64,000 nucleotides of DNA, taken from assembly GCA_023525715.1 (NCBI GenBank), contig CM042013.1:80055494-80119493 (forward strand), in the 5' to 3' direction. The DNA comes from Cichorium intybus (Eukaryota > Streptophyta > Magnoliopsida > Asterales > Asteraceae). The position numbers and the translations under genes are program-made. The notes under the pieces were generated by a model, which was given only the letters and a program-made list of their open reading frames with translations, was not told the DNA's origin and made no database searches. This document shows positions 29,799 through 41,104 of the stretch, piece after piece; positions within the stretch are counted from its first letter, which is position 1; every line of letters starts with the position of its first letter.

Positions 29799-31940
29799 AT
29801 GATGAGTAGAAGTACTCTACCTTTGTCATTTTGGGGTTATGCTTTACAAACAGCCGCTCGTCTCCTAAACATGGCACCTACTAAGAAGGTAGATAAAACA
29901 CCTTATGAGATATGGCATGGAAAGGTTCCATCTTTATCCTATCTCAAGGTATGGGGTTGTGAAGCTTATGTTAGACAAGAAGCTTCAAACAAACTAGAAC
30001 CCCGTTCAACTAAGTGTATCTTTGTAGGGTATCCGAAAGATTGTCTTGGATACTACTTCTACAATCCCATAGAGAATAAGATATTTATTTCTCGAAAAGC
30101 TGAATTCCTAGAAAACAAGTTTCTGACGGAAGAGGCTAGTAGGAGGTTTGTGGAACTTGAGGTACTTCAGGAACCACAGCCTGATACACAAGAAATTGGA
30201 TCTAGCATTCAACAAGAAATTGTTGAACCTGAACAAACAGTTGATCAGGAACAAATTGTAACACAGGATGTTCGTAGATCTGGTAGGGTTCGATTTGAAC
30301 CTGAAAGGTATGGTTACCTAATGATGGAAGAGGAATGTTATACGATAGATTCTGATGAACCCGTCAACTACCAGAGTGCAATGTCAGATCCTAAATCTGA
30401 TAAATGGCTTGAAGCCATGAACACAGAGATGCAATCCATGCACGATAACCAAGTATGGGACTTGGTTAAACTTCCCACCAATTGTAAGACTGTAGGGAAC
30501 AAATGGGTCTTCAAGAAGAAGACCGATGTGGATGGAAATGATCACACTTTTAAGGCAAGACTTGTCGCTAAAGGATACTCACAAACTCATGGTATTGACT
30601 ATGATGAGACCTTTTCACCAGTGGCAATGATCAAGTCGATTAGGATACTTTTTGCCATAGCCGCATACTATGATTATAAGATATGGCAAATGGATGTCAA
30701 GACCGCTTTCCTTAATGGACACTTACTGGAAGATGTCTATATGGATCAACCTGAAGGTTTTTTCGATCCCAAGCATCTAAACAAAGTGTGCAAGCTTAAA
30801 AGATCTATATATGGATTAAAGCAAGCGTCTCGAACATGGAACATCCGCTTTGATGAAAAGATTACAAATTTTGGATTCATTAAAAATGAGGATGACTCCT
30901 GTGTTTACAAGAAAGCTAGTGGGAGCATAGTCATATTCCTAGTATTGTATGTAGATGACATACTTCTATTTGGAAATGACATCCCAACCTTAAAAGGTGT
31001 CAAAACGTTCCTTGAGAACAGTTTCTCAATGAAGGACTTAGGAGAAGCTGCTTATGTATTAGGCATAAAGATCTATAGAGATAGATCTAAGAGACTTATT
31101 GGTCTAAGCCAAAGTGTATATATTGATAAAATCTTGAAAAGGTTCAAGATGCAAGACTCCAAAAGAGGATTCTTATCAATACCACATGGCACCATCCTAA
31201 GTAAGTCTCAGTGCCCAAGCACTAGGACTGAACTTGAAAGGATGAAACATGTCCCATATGCTTCGGAAATTGGGTCCATCATGTATGCCATGTTATGCAC
31301 TAGGCCCGACGTCTCATGTGCCTTAAGCATGACTAGTAGGTATCAACAGAACCCAGGTGAAGCCCACTGGACTGCTGTAAAGAACATTCTTAAGTACTTG
31401 AGAAGAACTAAAGACATGTTCTTAGTTTACGGTGGTTTGGAAGAAAGCTTAAAGGTAAAGGGTTACACTGACGCAAGCTTCCAAACAGATAGGGACGATT
31501 CGAGATCTCAATCTGGGTATGTCTTTATTTTAAATGAAGGAGCCGTGTCTTGGAAGAGTTCCAAACAAGAAGTGATTGCACAATCCACTACAGAATCAGA
31601 ATATGTTGCTGCTTCGGAAGCTGCTCAAGAAGCTGTCTGGATGAGAAAGTTCATTGAAGATCTAGGGGTTGTTCCTTCCATTCGGGACCCTATAGAAATC
31701 TTCTGTGACAATCTAGGTGCTATAGCTCAAGCAAAGGAACCTAGATCGCATCAAAAGACCAAACGCATTCACCGAAGGTATAACTACATAAGACATGAAG
31801 TTAAGAATGGTGAAATAAGTATTCACAAGGTTCATACAGATCAGAATTTGGCAGACCCATTCACAAAGCCTTTACCCCAAGCTAAGCATGAAAGTCACGC
31901 TAAGGGTATAGGACTTCGTTTTTCTAATGAATGGTTTTGA
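29799..31940 (+). CDS. Copia element 1 integrase end, reverse transcriptase and RNase H
   Basis: 713 codons open. Residues 1-80 are the integrase C-terminal part (TPYEIWHGKVPSLSYLKVWGCEAYV). The reverse transcriptase starts near residue 225 (NKWVFKKKTD...FKARLVAKGYSQ) and has its YVDD active site at 30948-30959. RNase H runs from about residue 550 (YTDASFQTDRDD..., STTESEYVAASEAAQEAVWMRKF, CDNLGAI). It ends DPFTKPLPQAKHESHAKGIGL, the usual Copia C-terminus. All catalytic residues I can check are present. The frame is intact, unlike the upstream frames. Confidence 0.95.
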   Translation: MMSRSTLPLSFWGYALQTAARLLNMAPTKKVDKTPYEIWHGKVPSLSYLKVWGCEAYVRQEASNKLEPRSTKCIFVGYPKDCLGYYFYNPIENKIFISRKAEFLENKFLTEEASRRFVELEVLQEPQPDTQEIGSSIQQEIVEPEQTVDQEQIVTQDVRRSGRVRFEPERYGYLMMEEECYTIDSDEPVNYQSAMSDPKSDKWLEAMNTEMQSMHDNQVWDLVKLPTNCKTVGNKWVFKKKTDVDGNDHTFKARLVAKGYSQTHGIDYDETFSPVAMIKSIRILFAIAAYYDYKIWQMDVKTAFLNGHLLEDVYMDQPEGFFDPKHLNKVCKLKRSIYGLKQASRTWNIRFDEKITNFGFIKNEDDSCVYKKASGSIVIFLVLYVDDILLFGNDIPTLKGVKTFLENSFSMKDLGEAAYVLGIKIYRDRSKRLIGLSQSVYIDKILKRFKMQDSKRGFLSIPHGTILSKSQCPSTRTELERMKHVPYASEIGSIMYAMLCTRPDVSCALSMTSRYQQNPGEAHWTAVKNILKYLRRTKDMFLVYGGLEESLKVKGYTDASFQTDRDDSRSQSGYVFILNEGAVSWKSSKQEVIAQSTTESEYVAASEAAQEAVWMRKFIEDLGVVPSIRDPIEIFCDNLGAIAQAKEPRSHQKTKRIHRRYNYIRHEVKNGEISIHKVHTDQNLADPFTKPLPQAKHESHAKGIGLRFSNEWF

Positions 31941-32720
31941 TTTGTGTTTAGTGTTTTATGAATATGAAATTATGTAAACAAAAAGAATTATGTAATATAT
32001 GTGACGTGATGTTTCATTCATAATTTTGTGTTCTATATTAGCATGTTTAATCCTTGAATAATACAATTATTCTAAATGTCCATAGTCGATCATAGTTGTG
32101 GGAGCAACTATGAAGTAAGACTAATATGAATTGGATTGGTTGACTTTTATGGGTAAAAGTAGCAAAAGGTTGCAACCAAATTCATAGGTACTTGTCAGTG
32201 AACAAGTATTGGACTTGACCCGTATCAAGATCACTTCAGGGATCATTATCATAAGTGATTCTTGAATAAAGGTATTATCATTGTATCCTTAGACTTGAGA
32301 TACATATTTGGGACTCAAGTGTAGGGAGTGCTGTGGTTTGATATGGTTCACCTTTGTTCTTGAAATATAGACAACCATACAGACCATACTCATGTATAGT
32401 ACTAACTATATAAGGGGCGTATGTAGTCAAGACGGGATTTGTTCCTCTTATGTGTTGAGAGTTAGACATCTAAGGCGCCTGATTGAAAGTTGAACATAAA
32501 ATGAGAATGATTAAGATCCATGTCTCATGTTCAACATGATGTCTGAGACAAAGGGATAATTGATAGATAACCTTGTACATCAATTATAGCCTCGTGCTTT
32601 TGAAGAATTGGATGTTGTTGAATGGCACATTGTCATGTATTATTGGGGGCAGTGAAATGTTGCTAGACGTTTACCACTGTCGGTATCATTCTATGATGCA
32701 ACCTTGTGCAAGTGGGAGAT
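31941..32720 (+). other. 3' noncoding region and polypurine tract of Copia element 1
   Basis: About 780 bp without a gene. The segment 32030-32200 is colinear with 52150-52320 of the large non-autonomous element, which suggests a conserved cis-acting function. It ends in AAGTGGGAGAT at 32710-32720, the polypurine tract that primes plus-strand DNA synthesis. Confidence 0.8.
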
Positions 32721-33142
32721 TGTTAGTTCTATATGCCCAAGGAAGATCATAAAATGATATTGCTAATAATATATGATCCTATAGGTCACACCAATAACAA
32801 GTTTGATACCAATTATATCATTTTGATGTTGGATTATGATTCATAATCAAATGATAAAATGCTTGCAAATTAATTTGGAAGAATTATTGTTTAGTGAAAT
32901 AATAATTGTTTCAAGACTAAATTCATATGAGATGAATAAATATGAGAGTTTAATATACTTATATCATTTATTTAGTAAATGATATACACATAATAAGTCC
33001 ATGGATTTATATTTTTTATATATTTATATACATGCTCCACATTATACTAAAGGTTTTATGTATGTATATGTATTTATATAATTATGGAATTATATATATA
33101 CATATATATGAACATGTAAATATATGAATATGAAAAATATAA

Positions 33143-33216
<74 letters not shown>

Positions 33217-33831
33217 TATATATATGTATTTTATATGGATAATGTGGTGGAATTAATTTTATAAGATGAAAGTTTATAAATTATAAACTTTGAAATCTAT
33301 ATGATTAAAATAATAAAATAAAAGATGGAATCTTCTTTTTCCTCCACCCCATGGACGTCCCACACACCCCAAGTGTTGACCATGTTTTTGGTGAAGTTGG
33401 TGCATATAAAATGATGGCATGCATGCTATTCTTTGGGTGTTCTTTTTAGTCCGACTCTTGCACCTTTTTCATATATTCTAGTTGATTTTCAAAGTCCAAA
33501 AACTCTCCAACTCTTGGCAAAAATCGGATTTTACATCAAGCATTGGAAGAGTTGGATTTTACAAGCATAAGGACTAGCATCCTTGGTTTTGTTCAACTTG
33601 TGGGTGGATCAACTTTAGAGGGAACCTCATTTGGTTTCTTGCCATCAACTTTCATCCAACTAAGCTCAAGATCATAAGGTATAATCTTGAACTTTCACTA
33701 TGGTTGTTTTTAATTTTATCTCTACATGCATGTAGCATGATCCTCTTGTAAAGAAATTCGTGTTCATCTTTTATGCTTCCGTTGCAACTTCAAGTATTTG
33801 AAACCTATGAAATGAACATGGATTTCCAACA
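32721..33831 (+). repeat. 3' LTR of Copia element 1
   Basis: Matches the 5' LTR end to end (TGTTAGTTC...TTTCCAACA). It holds an uninterrupted (AT)n tract at 33150-33213, the empty site of the Helitron. Base differences from the 5' LTR are few, and the main change is a deletion of about 55 bp near 33370. Confidence 0.95.
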
Positions 33832-34184
33832 GGAAGGTAAAAAGATTTTTAATTACGTATTTTTTTGGCGAAACAACAAAATGAGTCAAAAGATGATGCA
33901 AAAATAACATGATTCACAAAAAAAAATTCTCAAAAAACCAACTTGATGAATCATTTTTACGATGATTTTGTTGTTATTCACTAAAATTGTCTGTAACGTG
34001 AATAAAAACTTGATTTACCATAAAATGATTCATCAATATGTTTTTTTTTTTATATTTTTTTCAATGAATCATGTTATTTTTTATTCATCTAGTGATTCAT
34101 TATGGTGATTGGTAAAAAAACCAAGTAAATAAAAAATATCTTACCTTCTTACCATAATTTTACTTCTTATTTGATCCTTCTCAT

Positions 34185-35405
34185 ATTTTAAATCTTTTCT
34201 AAATAATTAAAAAAATTAATTGAAAAAAAACCAAGTTGGACCATAATACCCTTTCTGTTTCTGGAAAAAAAAGTGTCAATTTGCTTAAACTTTGGGGACC
34301 ATTAATGTAACTTGGACATCTTTTTCCCCAATTCTCTTCAACGATGTTGAACTCACACAGCAATAGCAGCACCATTGAATGTTTGACTTTAACATCTTCA
34401 CCATCGAAGTGGACTTCGACCTCGAAATTAATTTTCGACCCTATGTTTGATTTTCTACATCAAAACATTCCAACCCTCGAAATTAATTTTCGACCTCGAA
34501 CCACCATCGAAGAGCCAACACTGAACCATAATCGAAGTATCATCACCATTGAAGTAGCTCGAAGCTTCGATGTCCTTCGACCACACACAATCGTTCACAG
34601 CAATTTTTCGTCCCTTGTGATTCTTGGCTTCGAAACACAGTTCACTTCGATCAATTTCACTACTTGGAACCTTTTATTTTCAATGGAATATCAATATTGA
34701 CTTGGAACCTTTTATGCTCAAAGTCCTGGTGTGGTTTAATTCGGTGTTCAAAACTTAAAACTTCGGAGGTTCAATGCAGGTTAAGGGCCTAATCTGGATA
34801 TTTGGTTCATGCGTGTTGGAGTTAAAATTGCATATACAGTTTATTGGTCAGTATCGAAGATTGATCAATCTTCAAGTAATATTGGGATGTTCTTTTCGAG
34901 GCAGGCATGGAGTTTGGTTACACAAACTTGACTATTTTATATGTGTCTGAATTTTCTTTTACGATGATGAGATTTAGAGGAATATATGATGACTGATATC
35001 TGAAGATGTATGGGTATTGAATTTCTGGTTTGGTGACTCGGATACAAAGTTTGGTTCATGGGTGCTTGGCGCCATTGATATCGCCAGGTTTGTTTCAGTC
35101 AGTTGGGTTAGGTATAATTGATAGAAATTAAATCTGTTTACTATAGATATAATGTTAATAATTTAATCTATGTATATAGTTGTTTCTTGATGGTTAGATT
35201 AGATCTGCTAGACTCAGTCTTAGTCTTTTTGTATAGGTTTTGTTGTATCTTTTGGACTCTTTGTTCTGCTGCTGCAAGTATGTGCTTGTTTGTTCTTCAA
35301 TAAATTATTCAAAAAAAGGGTAGAAGAAGGGTATTATGGTTAATATTGTTGTTTTGAAATTAAAATATTTTTAAATAATCAAAATATTATTTAAAATATT
35401 TTTTT
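34185..35405. mobile_element. Possible long-TIR (Mutator-like) element or gene-like fragment
   Basis: The phrase 'accataataccctttct' at about 34240 and the reverse complement of 35323-35342 ('accataatacccttct') form an inverted pair. The AT-rich DNA outside each also matches roughly as an inverted repeat for about 50 bases. Inside is a TCGA-dense open frame (34344-34700), then sequence ending in 'caataaattattcaaaaaaa' near 35295-35318, which looks like a polyadenylated transcript end. This could be a Mutator-like element with captured sequence or a truncated LINE; I cannot decide. Confidence 0.3.
34344..34700 (+). CDS. Hypothetical 118-residue frame, TCGA-rich
   Basis: ATG-initiated, Thr/Ser-rich, with no recognised domain. 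The phrase 'cctcgaaattaattttcgacc' is present twice (34425 and 34475), and TTCGA/TCGAA words recur throughout. A chance open frame in repetitive DNA is the likely explanation. Confidence 0.15.
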   Translation: MLNSHSNSSTIECLTLTSSPSKWTSTSKLIFDPMFDFLHQNIPTLEINFRPRTTIEEPTLNHNRSIITIEVARSFDVLRPHTIVHSNFSSLVILGFETQFTSINFTTWNLLFSMEYQY

Positions 35406-35682
35406 TAGGTATATATGATATTTTAAAGACTTATTTAGGGCAAATATGATAGTTAAATTTTAGATAGGATAAATATGATATTTGCTCTTTATTTAGGGTA
35501 TATATGAAATTATCCCTATATATAACAGCGACACACAACCTTAAGTGTAGAACCATTTATACCACGTCGTTTTGATAGGAAATTACATTTTGTACGTTTT
35601 GGCAATCGTGATCTCTTCCTAATAAAACCTGAATACATGATTTCTAAGTTCGTCAAAAGGATCGTGGTTCGATTTTTTATTG
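35406..35682. other. AT-rich spacer, nothing recognised
   Basis: AT-rich DNA between the possible TIR element and Copia element 2. The phrase 'atatgatattt' or similar is repeated between 35405 and 35515. Confidence 0.6.
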
Positions 35683-35687
35683 ATAAG

Positions 35688-35848
35688 TAATAACACGTGT
35701 AATATTAAATTCATAGAAATAGTCTTAGGTGTCCTACTTTTATGGCAACAGATCACGTGCCTTAAGTTTAGCCTAGGTTGTTATTTTTCCTTTGTATAAA
35801 TTAATGTACATGTTGACATATCAATACACAAGAGATTACGTATTCAGA
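35688..35848 (+). repeat. 5' LTR of Copia element 2 with unusual ends
   Basis: 161 bp, starting TAATAACACGTG and ending TATTCAGA as defined by the target duplication and by the primer site that follows at once. These are not the usual TG...CA ends. It contains two CACGTG/cacgtg (G-box) words, at 35693-35698 and near 35754, and a TATA-like 'tataaatt' at 35795-35802. Confidence 0.85.
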
Positions 35849-35860
35849 TGGTATCAGAGC
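35849..35860 (+). promoter_or_regulatory. Primer-binding site of Copia element 2, tRNA-iMet
   Basis: TGGTATCAGAGC directly adjacent to the LTR with no spacer. Confidence 0.92.
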
Positions 35861-35906
35861 CCTAACCCACAATTCATTAATTTTTTAGGGCTTTTTTCTT
35901 CTTCCG

Positions 35907-36752
35907 ATGGCTACGCCTCCCACCACTCAACAACTTCTTGCTGCAGCAACCATCGCCTCCACCAATCTAAATTTCCAGATACCCTCTATCAGCATTAAAC
36001 TCGATCGTACCAACTACTCCTTCTGGCACACTACAATCATCTCTGCCTTGGAATGTTTTGAGCTTGAATCTTTCATTCTTGCTCCCTCTCCACCTGCTAC
36101 TACCATTCCGGCACCTTCAACTGATCCTGAGAGTGTTCAAATCGGCGCCTCTGTACCAAATCCTGACTTCATCACTTGGAAGAAGAAGGATCGCTTTGTT
36201 CTTCTTTGGCTGAAATCCACCCTCACTGAGCGATCTCTTGCATCTGTCGCTCGCTCCACCTCCACAAATCAGGCCTGGCTCACACGTGAGCGCTCTTTTC
36301 AAGCCCAAACTAGGGCACAACGCCTGCAAATGAAGACCAAATTACAAACCATTAATAAAGGGGCTTTGTCTATGATCGATTACCTCTATCAAAAACGGGA
36401 AATTGCTGATTCCTTGATTGAGAATCTTACCCCTGTCACCGACGAAGACTTAATCGGCTACATTCTTCTTGGCCTGGATTCCTCCTACAGTTCTTTTGCA
36501 TCGGCGTTCGTCATGTATTCTGAGTCGAGCTCCGTTGATGATCTGGTTGGACTACTTTTACAAGAAGAAGCCCACATTGAAGCTGATCTCGCTCGCCAAG
36601 CTGCTGCCCCTGTACCAGCCCACCCTACTTCAACACCTCTTCCAAATTCCTCCTTCCCTGCTGCCCATCAGGTGTCTCGCAATCATCCCTCATCTCGCCC
36701 CTCTTCTGGCGCCTCCTCCAATACCCGTTTCAACGACAATCGCCGACGATGA
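35907..36752 (+). pseudogene. Copia element 2 gag
   Basis: 281 codons from MATPPTTQQLLAAATIAS, with the Copia gag pattern (LDRTNYSFWHTTIISALECFEL near residue 32, LSMIDYLYQKREIADSL near 155, LIGYILLGLDSSY near 180). It is cut by TGA at 36750-36752, readable as CGA to TGA, just before the zinc knuckle. The knuckle continues in the same frame (CQLCNKPGYEAINC), with Tyr at the position where His normally binds zinc. A TAA follows at 36858-36860. Confidence 0.9.
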
Positions 36753-36860
36753 TTGCACTGCCAACTCTGCAACAAGCCGGGATATGAGGCTATTAATTGC
36801 TGGCAAAGAAACAACCAAACGGACTATCCGTCTCGCCGGCCCAACCCTCGTGATTCATAA

Positions 36861-37886
36861 AAACAAGCTCATCTCGCCATTGGCAACAGCCCGTCTACTG
36901 TCACCGATCCCAACTGGTACTTCGACACGGGTGCCACCGATCACGTCACACCTGACTTAAGCCAACTACATCTACAGGAATCCTATCCAGGCGATGATAA
37001 ACTTCAAGTTGGAAATGGTACAAATCTCTCGATTACTCATTTTGGCTCTACTTTACTTTCTTCTTTGCGTTTACCAAAAGTCTTTGTTGTTCCCCGTTTA
37101 ACCAAAAATTTTCTTAGTGTGTCTCAACTCACTAATGATAACCAAGTTTTTATGGAATTTTGGCCTCACCATTGTACTGTTAAGACATTTCAGGGCAAGC
37201 CTCTCATTCACGGGCATGTTGAACATGGCCTCTACTGTCTCCTAGCGTCCACAAATAAAACGTCTTCCACCATAGCCTTATCGGGTGTGCGTACTTCTTT
37301 GACTGGTTGGCACAACCGTCTTGCTCATCTACATGAAGCTATTCTTCGGCGTCTGGTTTCTACATTTCAGCTTCCGCTTTCATCAAATAAGCTACCACCA
37401 GTCTGCGAACCCTGTCAACTTGGCAAAAGTCATAGACTTCCATTTTCTAATTCTCATGTTTCTTGTGCCACCCTGTTTGAATTACTGTATTCGGATGTTT
37501 GGGGGCCATCACCCCTGTTTTCTATAAATGGCAGTCAGTATTTCATTATTTTTGTTGATGATGCTACCAAATTTGTTTGGATTTATTTTCTTTCTACTAA
37601 ATCTCAAGTCTTGCAAACTGTGATTAATTTTCGTTCCATGATAAAAACACAATTTGGCTGTGACATTCACAATTTTCAATCTGATTGGGGTGGGGAATTT
37701 CGTCCTGTTTCCATATATCTTCAATCGTGTGGAATTCACCATCGCATCTCTTGTCCTCACACGTCTCCTCAAAATGGAGCCGTGGAACGACGTCATCGGG
37801 TCATTGTGGAAAAGGGTTTATCTCTTCTCGCCCAATCCTCCATGCCTCATTCCTATTGGGAACATGCCTTCAAATCTGCTACATAC
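36861..37886 (+). pseudogene. Copia element 2 protease and integrase, 5' part
   Basis: The frame continues from gag. Protease active site WYFDTGATDHVTPDLS near 36920. Pre-integrase zinc region (HNRLAHLHEAIL...CEPCQLGKSHRLPF). Integrase core with acidic residues in YSDVWGPSP, IFVDDATKF and QSDWGGEFRP. The core runs open to the insertion of the Athila-type element at 37892, and its continuation is at 44374. Confidence 0.9.
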
Positions 37887-37891
37887 ATTCA
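37887..37891. repeat. TSD ATTCA of the Athila-type element (left)
   Basis: ATTCA precedes the LTR at 37892 and recurs at 44374-44378 after the other LTR. It confirms a clean retroviral-type insertion into the Copia-2 integrase. Confidence 0.9.
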
Positions 37892-39002
37892 TGACAACGC
37901 CTAGTGATATCAAGCATTTTAGGCGTTGTTGAGCCCTGTTCTTGATGAAATTATATCAGATATGTCTGGGTATTCTCACTTTTCATGCCAGGACTTGTTT
38001 AGAGAAAAAGAATGGAAACAGGGACTAAAAGCGTGCAAAAGGAAGAAGTTTGGAAAAGAATGAAAAATCAAGGAAACTCGTACGCGCGCCGCGGATCTAT
38101 GATACGCGCGACGCGGGCTTAAGGCGGTGTAACACATTCAAATGCCGAAGAAACGGGAAAAGATTAGTACGCGCGCCGCGGATTCTTCATCTGCGCGGCG
38201 CGGCTGCAAGAAATTTGCAAGTATAAATAGATGCAATTTCAGCCGAAAACCCTAGCAAAGACCGGGTGTAAAATCGACCTTGAAGCTCTTTGACTCCAAG
38301 AATTCGTTCCAACAACTTCTCAATTGGTATTTTCATGTTTTTGATTTTATTTTCATTTAGTTAGATATTTGTAAGCTTTAGTTTGTATCTTTGGGAGTGA
38401 CAACCATTGATACCAAGCTTTAGGTTTCTATTCTAGCATCATTAGTTACTGTTTGGATGTTTGGAATCTGAATTTGGTTAATGAAAGCATTTGGTTACAC
38501 TTAATATTGGTTTTTCGGTGTTTTGGATGTTTGTGTTTGGTTTTGGTTATTGGTTTGTGTTTGAATGTTATTTTGACCTTGTTTGGGACTATTTCCTTTG
38601 CTGAAATAAGTAGCCAAATAGGTTAGCGTAGGTGTTGAACTTTGGCCAGTACTTGTTCAGTTGGACTATAGCTATTGGTTTAGGTTATACCTTGTGATTG
38701 TTTGGATGTTTTTGGATGCCTTTGTTGCTTCTGATTCAGAGATGCACTTCTGATTTCAGAAAGTGACTAGGTTAGGTTGAGTTGAGCTTAGCTTATGCTT
38801 GGTTTGATTTTGTTTGGTTATTGTCTTTGGGTAGTTGAGAACTTAGAAACTAGATCCTCCGACTGTAGCGTGACACTACTAGTTGGTAATCTGTCATTTA
38901 GTCTAACCACGAAGCTCCCGCGGATCGACCCTGACTACCACTATACTAGTGTGTGTTAGGTTTTTTCTTTATTTTTGACCGCACGACGACCTAGGCGTGT
39001 CA
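37892..39002 (+). repeat. 5' LTR of the Athila-type element
   Basis: TGACAACGCC...GGCGTGTCA. The ends GACAACGCC/GGCGTGTC are themselves imperfect inverted repeats. A TATA box 'tataaata' lies at 38222-38229. Directly upstream (38081-38125 and 38168-38207) are clusters of CGCG words such as TACGCGCGCCGCGGAT. Confidence 0.93.
38081..38229 (+). promoter_or_regulatory. CGCG-box cluster and TATA box in the Athila-type LTR
   Basis: Four CG-rich blocks (tacgcgcgccgcggat, tacgcgcgacgcgggc, tacgcgcgccgcggat again, and tgcgcggcgcggctg) stand out in an AT-rich LTR, the last ending about 15 bp before TATAAATA. CGCG cores flanked by A/C/G and G/T/C are the published target of plant CAMTA transcription factors. 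That they act as an enhancer here is inference. The same layout is present in the 3' LTR near 43451-43600. Confidence 0.4.
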
Positions 39003-39007
39003 AATTT

Positions 39008-39025
39008 TGGCGCCGTTGCCGGGGA
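39008..39025 (+). promoter_or_regulatory. Primer-binding site, tRNA-Asp type
   Basis: TGGCGCCGTTGCCGGGGA is complementary to the 3' end of plant tRNA-Asp (…UCCCCGGCAACGGCGCCA). It starts five bases after the LTR. Athila/Tat-group elements use this kind of site. Confidence 0.8.
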
Positions 39026-39121
39026 GCTGTGAGCTTAGATTAGGTGATTTGTAGGACTTAGCTTCTGATTTTTGATGTTTGATTCTATTTTTCTGATTTC
39101 TGGTATGTGTACGTTTTCATA

Positions 39122-40333
39122 ATGGGCGATTACATGTACCCGGATCAGTATGATTATTATCCGGCCGACACCTATTACAAGGATGATTGTTATAATGGAT
39201 CATTCGATGACAATGGATGGCGGACCGAGGAGTCATCTCAGCCTGAGAATTCTGCAACTTAGGCCCAACTTTGGGTACTCATGTATAACAACTACCACGA
39301 GCAGAAGGACCAGGCTGAAGCTCTTGAAAAAGTGCAAGCTTCTTTTGATAGGTTAGAGGAAAATTGGAAATGTTCACCACCTTTGCCAGAACCGGAGGCG
39401 AGTGATTTTTATACCAATCATAATGTGTGTGAACTTGCACCGGAATATGTGATGGAAGGGCATACACCGTGGGAAAATCAAGAGACCATTGAGATGGTCG
39501 AAACGGTTGTTGAGGAAGAGGTTGTAGGTGACAATGCTACCTCTGACTCAACAGCTTTTGATGTGATGAGTGAATCCATACCATCACCAGACGATTTGAT
39601 TGATGAGGATGCTGTGGAGGAGGCTGTAAGTGACAGTACAGACCCCAGCCCAACTATCCCCGAAATTGTTGATACTATTGGGGAAGGGGGTGTAGATGAC
39701 AATACTACCCCTGAACCTAGAATTTTTGAAAATTTCGAGTCTTTTGAAAGTAAGGATATGGTGATGGGTGACTTTATACCACCATCAGATCAAACCAGTC
39801 ACTCACTCTTGGTACCGATCCACCTGTTGGACGATGACCAAGAAGTTGATGTTGACAAATTGATATTTGAAAATAATAAACAAGATTTTATCGCCACTCA
39901 TGATCCATTCATGAATGGAAAATTAGATGTGATCAATACCATCGATGAGGACATATGGAAGCACCCTGATATGTTGCCTTTCAATCCTAATCGATTGGAA
40001 AATCTTTACTGGCATTGCAAGCCAAAATTGCAACCTGAAGATAATATGTGGGACACTGGCAAAATGAGATCTACAAGACAACTACTGGGAGCGGCACTGG
40101 GCGCGCTTCACGTCAAGCCCTTGACTTTGAAGAGGTGCAGAAGAAAGGACCGAGCTTGGAGGTTCAAAGCTACTTTCAAGCACTCGCGGGAAATTGTCGG
40201 GAGACGGCAACTGTACAGCAGCAGGAGAGCTGACAAGCCATTCGACCCAGGAAAGTTTGAAGGGCAGCGGGATAACAAAAGGGCGGTGGTGACTGAAAAT
40301 CAGCGAAGGAAGAAGGCATACGATCCACCGTAG
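39122..40333 (+). pseudogene. Athila-type element, first (gag-region) open frame with one stop
   Basis: An ATG at 39122 opens a frame beginning MGDYMYPDQYDYYPADTYY. It meets a TAG at 39260-39262, readable as CAG to TAG, and then runs open for another 350 codons. The N-terminus is rich in Tyr/Asp. The middle (residues about 100-250) is strongly acidic, and the last 90 residues are basic (RRKDRAWRFKATFK, SRRADKPFDPGK). I find no zinc knuckle or protease. It occupies the place of gag. Shortly downstream 'cttgttgggaggcaaccca' (40379-40397) is a phrase I associate with Athila-group noncoding DNA. Confidence 0.6.
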
Positions 40334-41086
40334 CTGTAGAAGGAGTACCACGTCTGGCTGAAGACGTTAAACTTATCGCTTGTTGGGAGGCAACCCATCG
40401 TGTCATAGGATAGGTTTTATATTTTTTAGAATTTAATTAGGAAAATACATCAATCTTTTTGCAGGTATTAGTGGTCTAAAATAAGTGTGGGGTCGTGTGA
40501 GAAGTTTTTGAAATTTTGAAGACCGCGCCGCGGGTTTTTGAATTACACGACGCGGGGTCGTAAACCAACCCGATGCGCAGGGGTTGATCTGGTGACACGC
40601 ACGACGCGCAAAGCGTAAATGCGCGACGCGGGGAATGATCAGTCGGTTTTCTCCTATATAAGGTAAGCCGCGACTCAACCCAACCCCACACGACTCGGAG
40701 CTCTGAACAACGAATTTCTCTCGCGTTTTTTTCTTGCTCATTTTATTTCTACTGCCAAGGTACGCTATTCTAACTATCTATTAGTTGTTAAAACTAGCAA
40801 TTAGGTAGTTAATTTTAGTGATTTGCCCAAAATAGTTCAAAACTTAGAATCGCCAATGCCAACTCATAGGGTGTTTGTTTTGCCAAATAGAGACCCTAGA
40901 TGAGCTAGTCGGTACTTAGGCTACCTTGTGGTATGATTAGATCGAGTTTTGGCAAGATAAATTGCGAGTTTGATTCGGGGTTTTGCAAACAGCCGCTCAC
41001 CGCGACGCGCCTTGCTCTTGGGCCGCGCCGCGGTGCGGCAGGGAAGAAAAGGACTGATTTTGCAAAAAAAAGTTTCTTTTGTGGCT
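40334..41086 (+). other. Noncoding region between the two Athila-type frames
   Basis: Holds another run of CGCG words (accgcgccgcggg at 40525, acgacgcgggg near 40548, cgcacgacgcgcaaag near 40598, gcgcgacgcgggg near 40622), a TATA-like 'tatataagg' at 40655-40663, and one copy of AAGTGTGGGGT at 40483. It may contain a second, internal promoter or an intron: 'ttttgtgcag' at 41095-41104 looks like a 3' splice site in front of the second frame. Confidence 0.45.
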
Positions 41087-41104
41087 ATGTGTCTTTTTGT
41101 GCAG

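Noticed and set aside
36469..36960. 163-residue Pro/Leu-rich frame
   Set aside because: It is a shifted-frame shadow of Copia-2 gag and lacks any domain.
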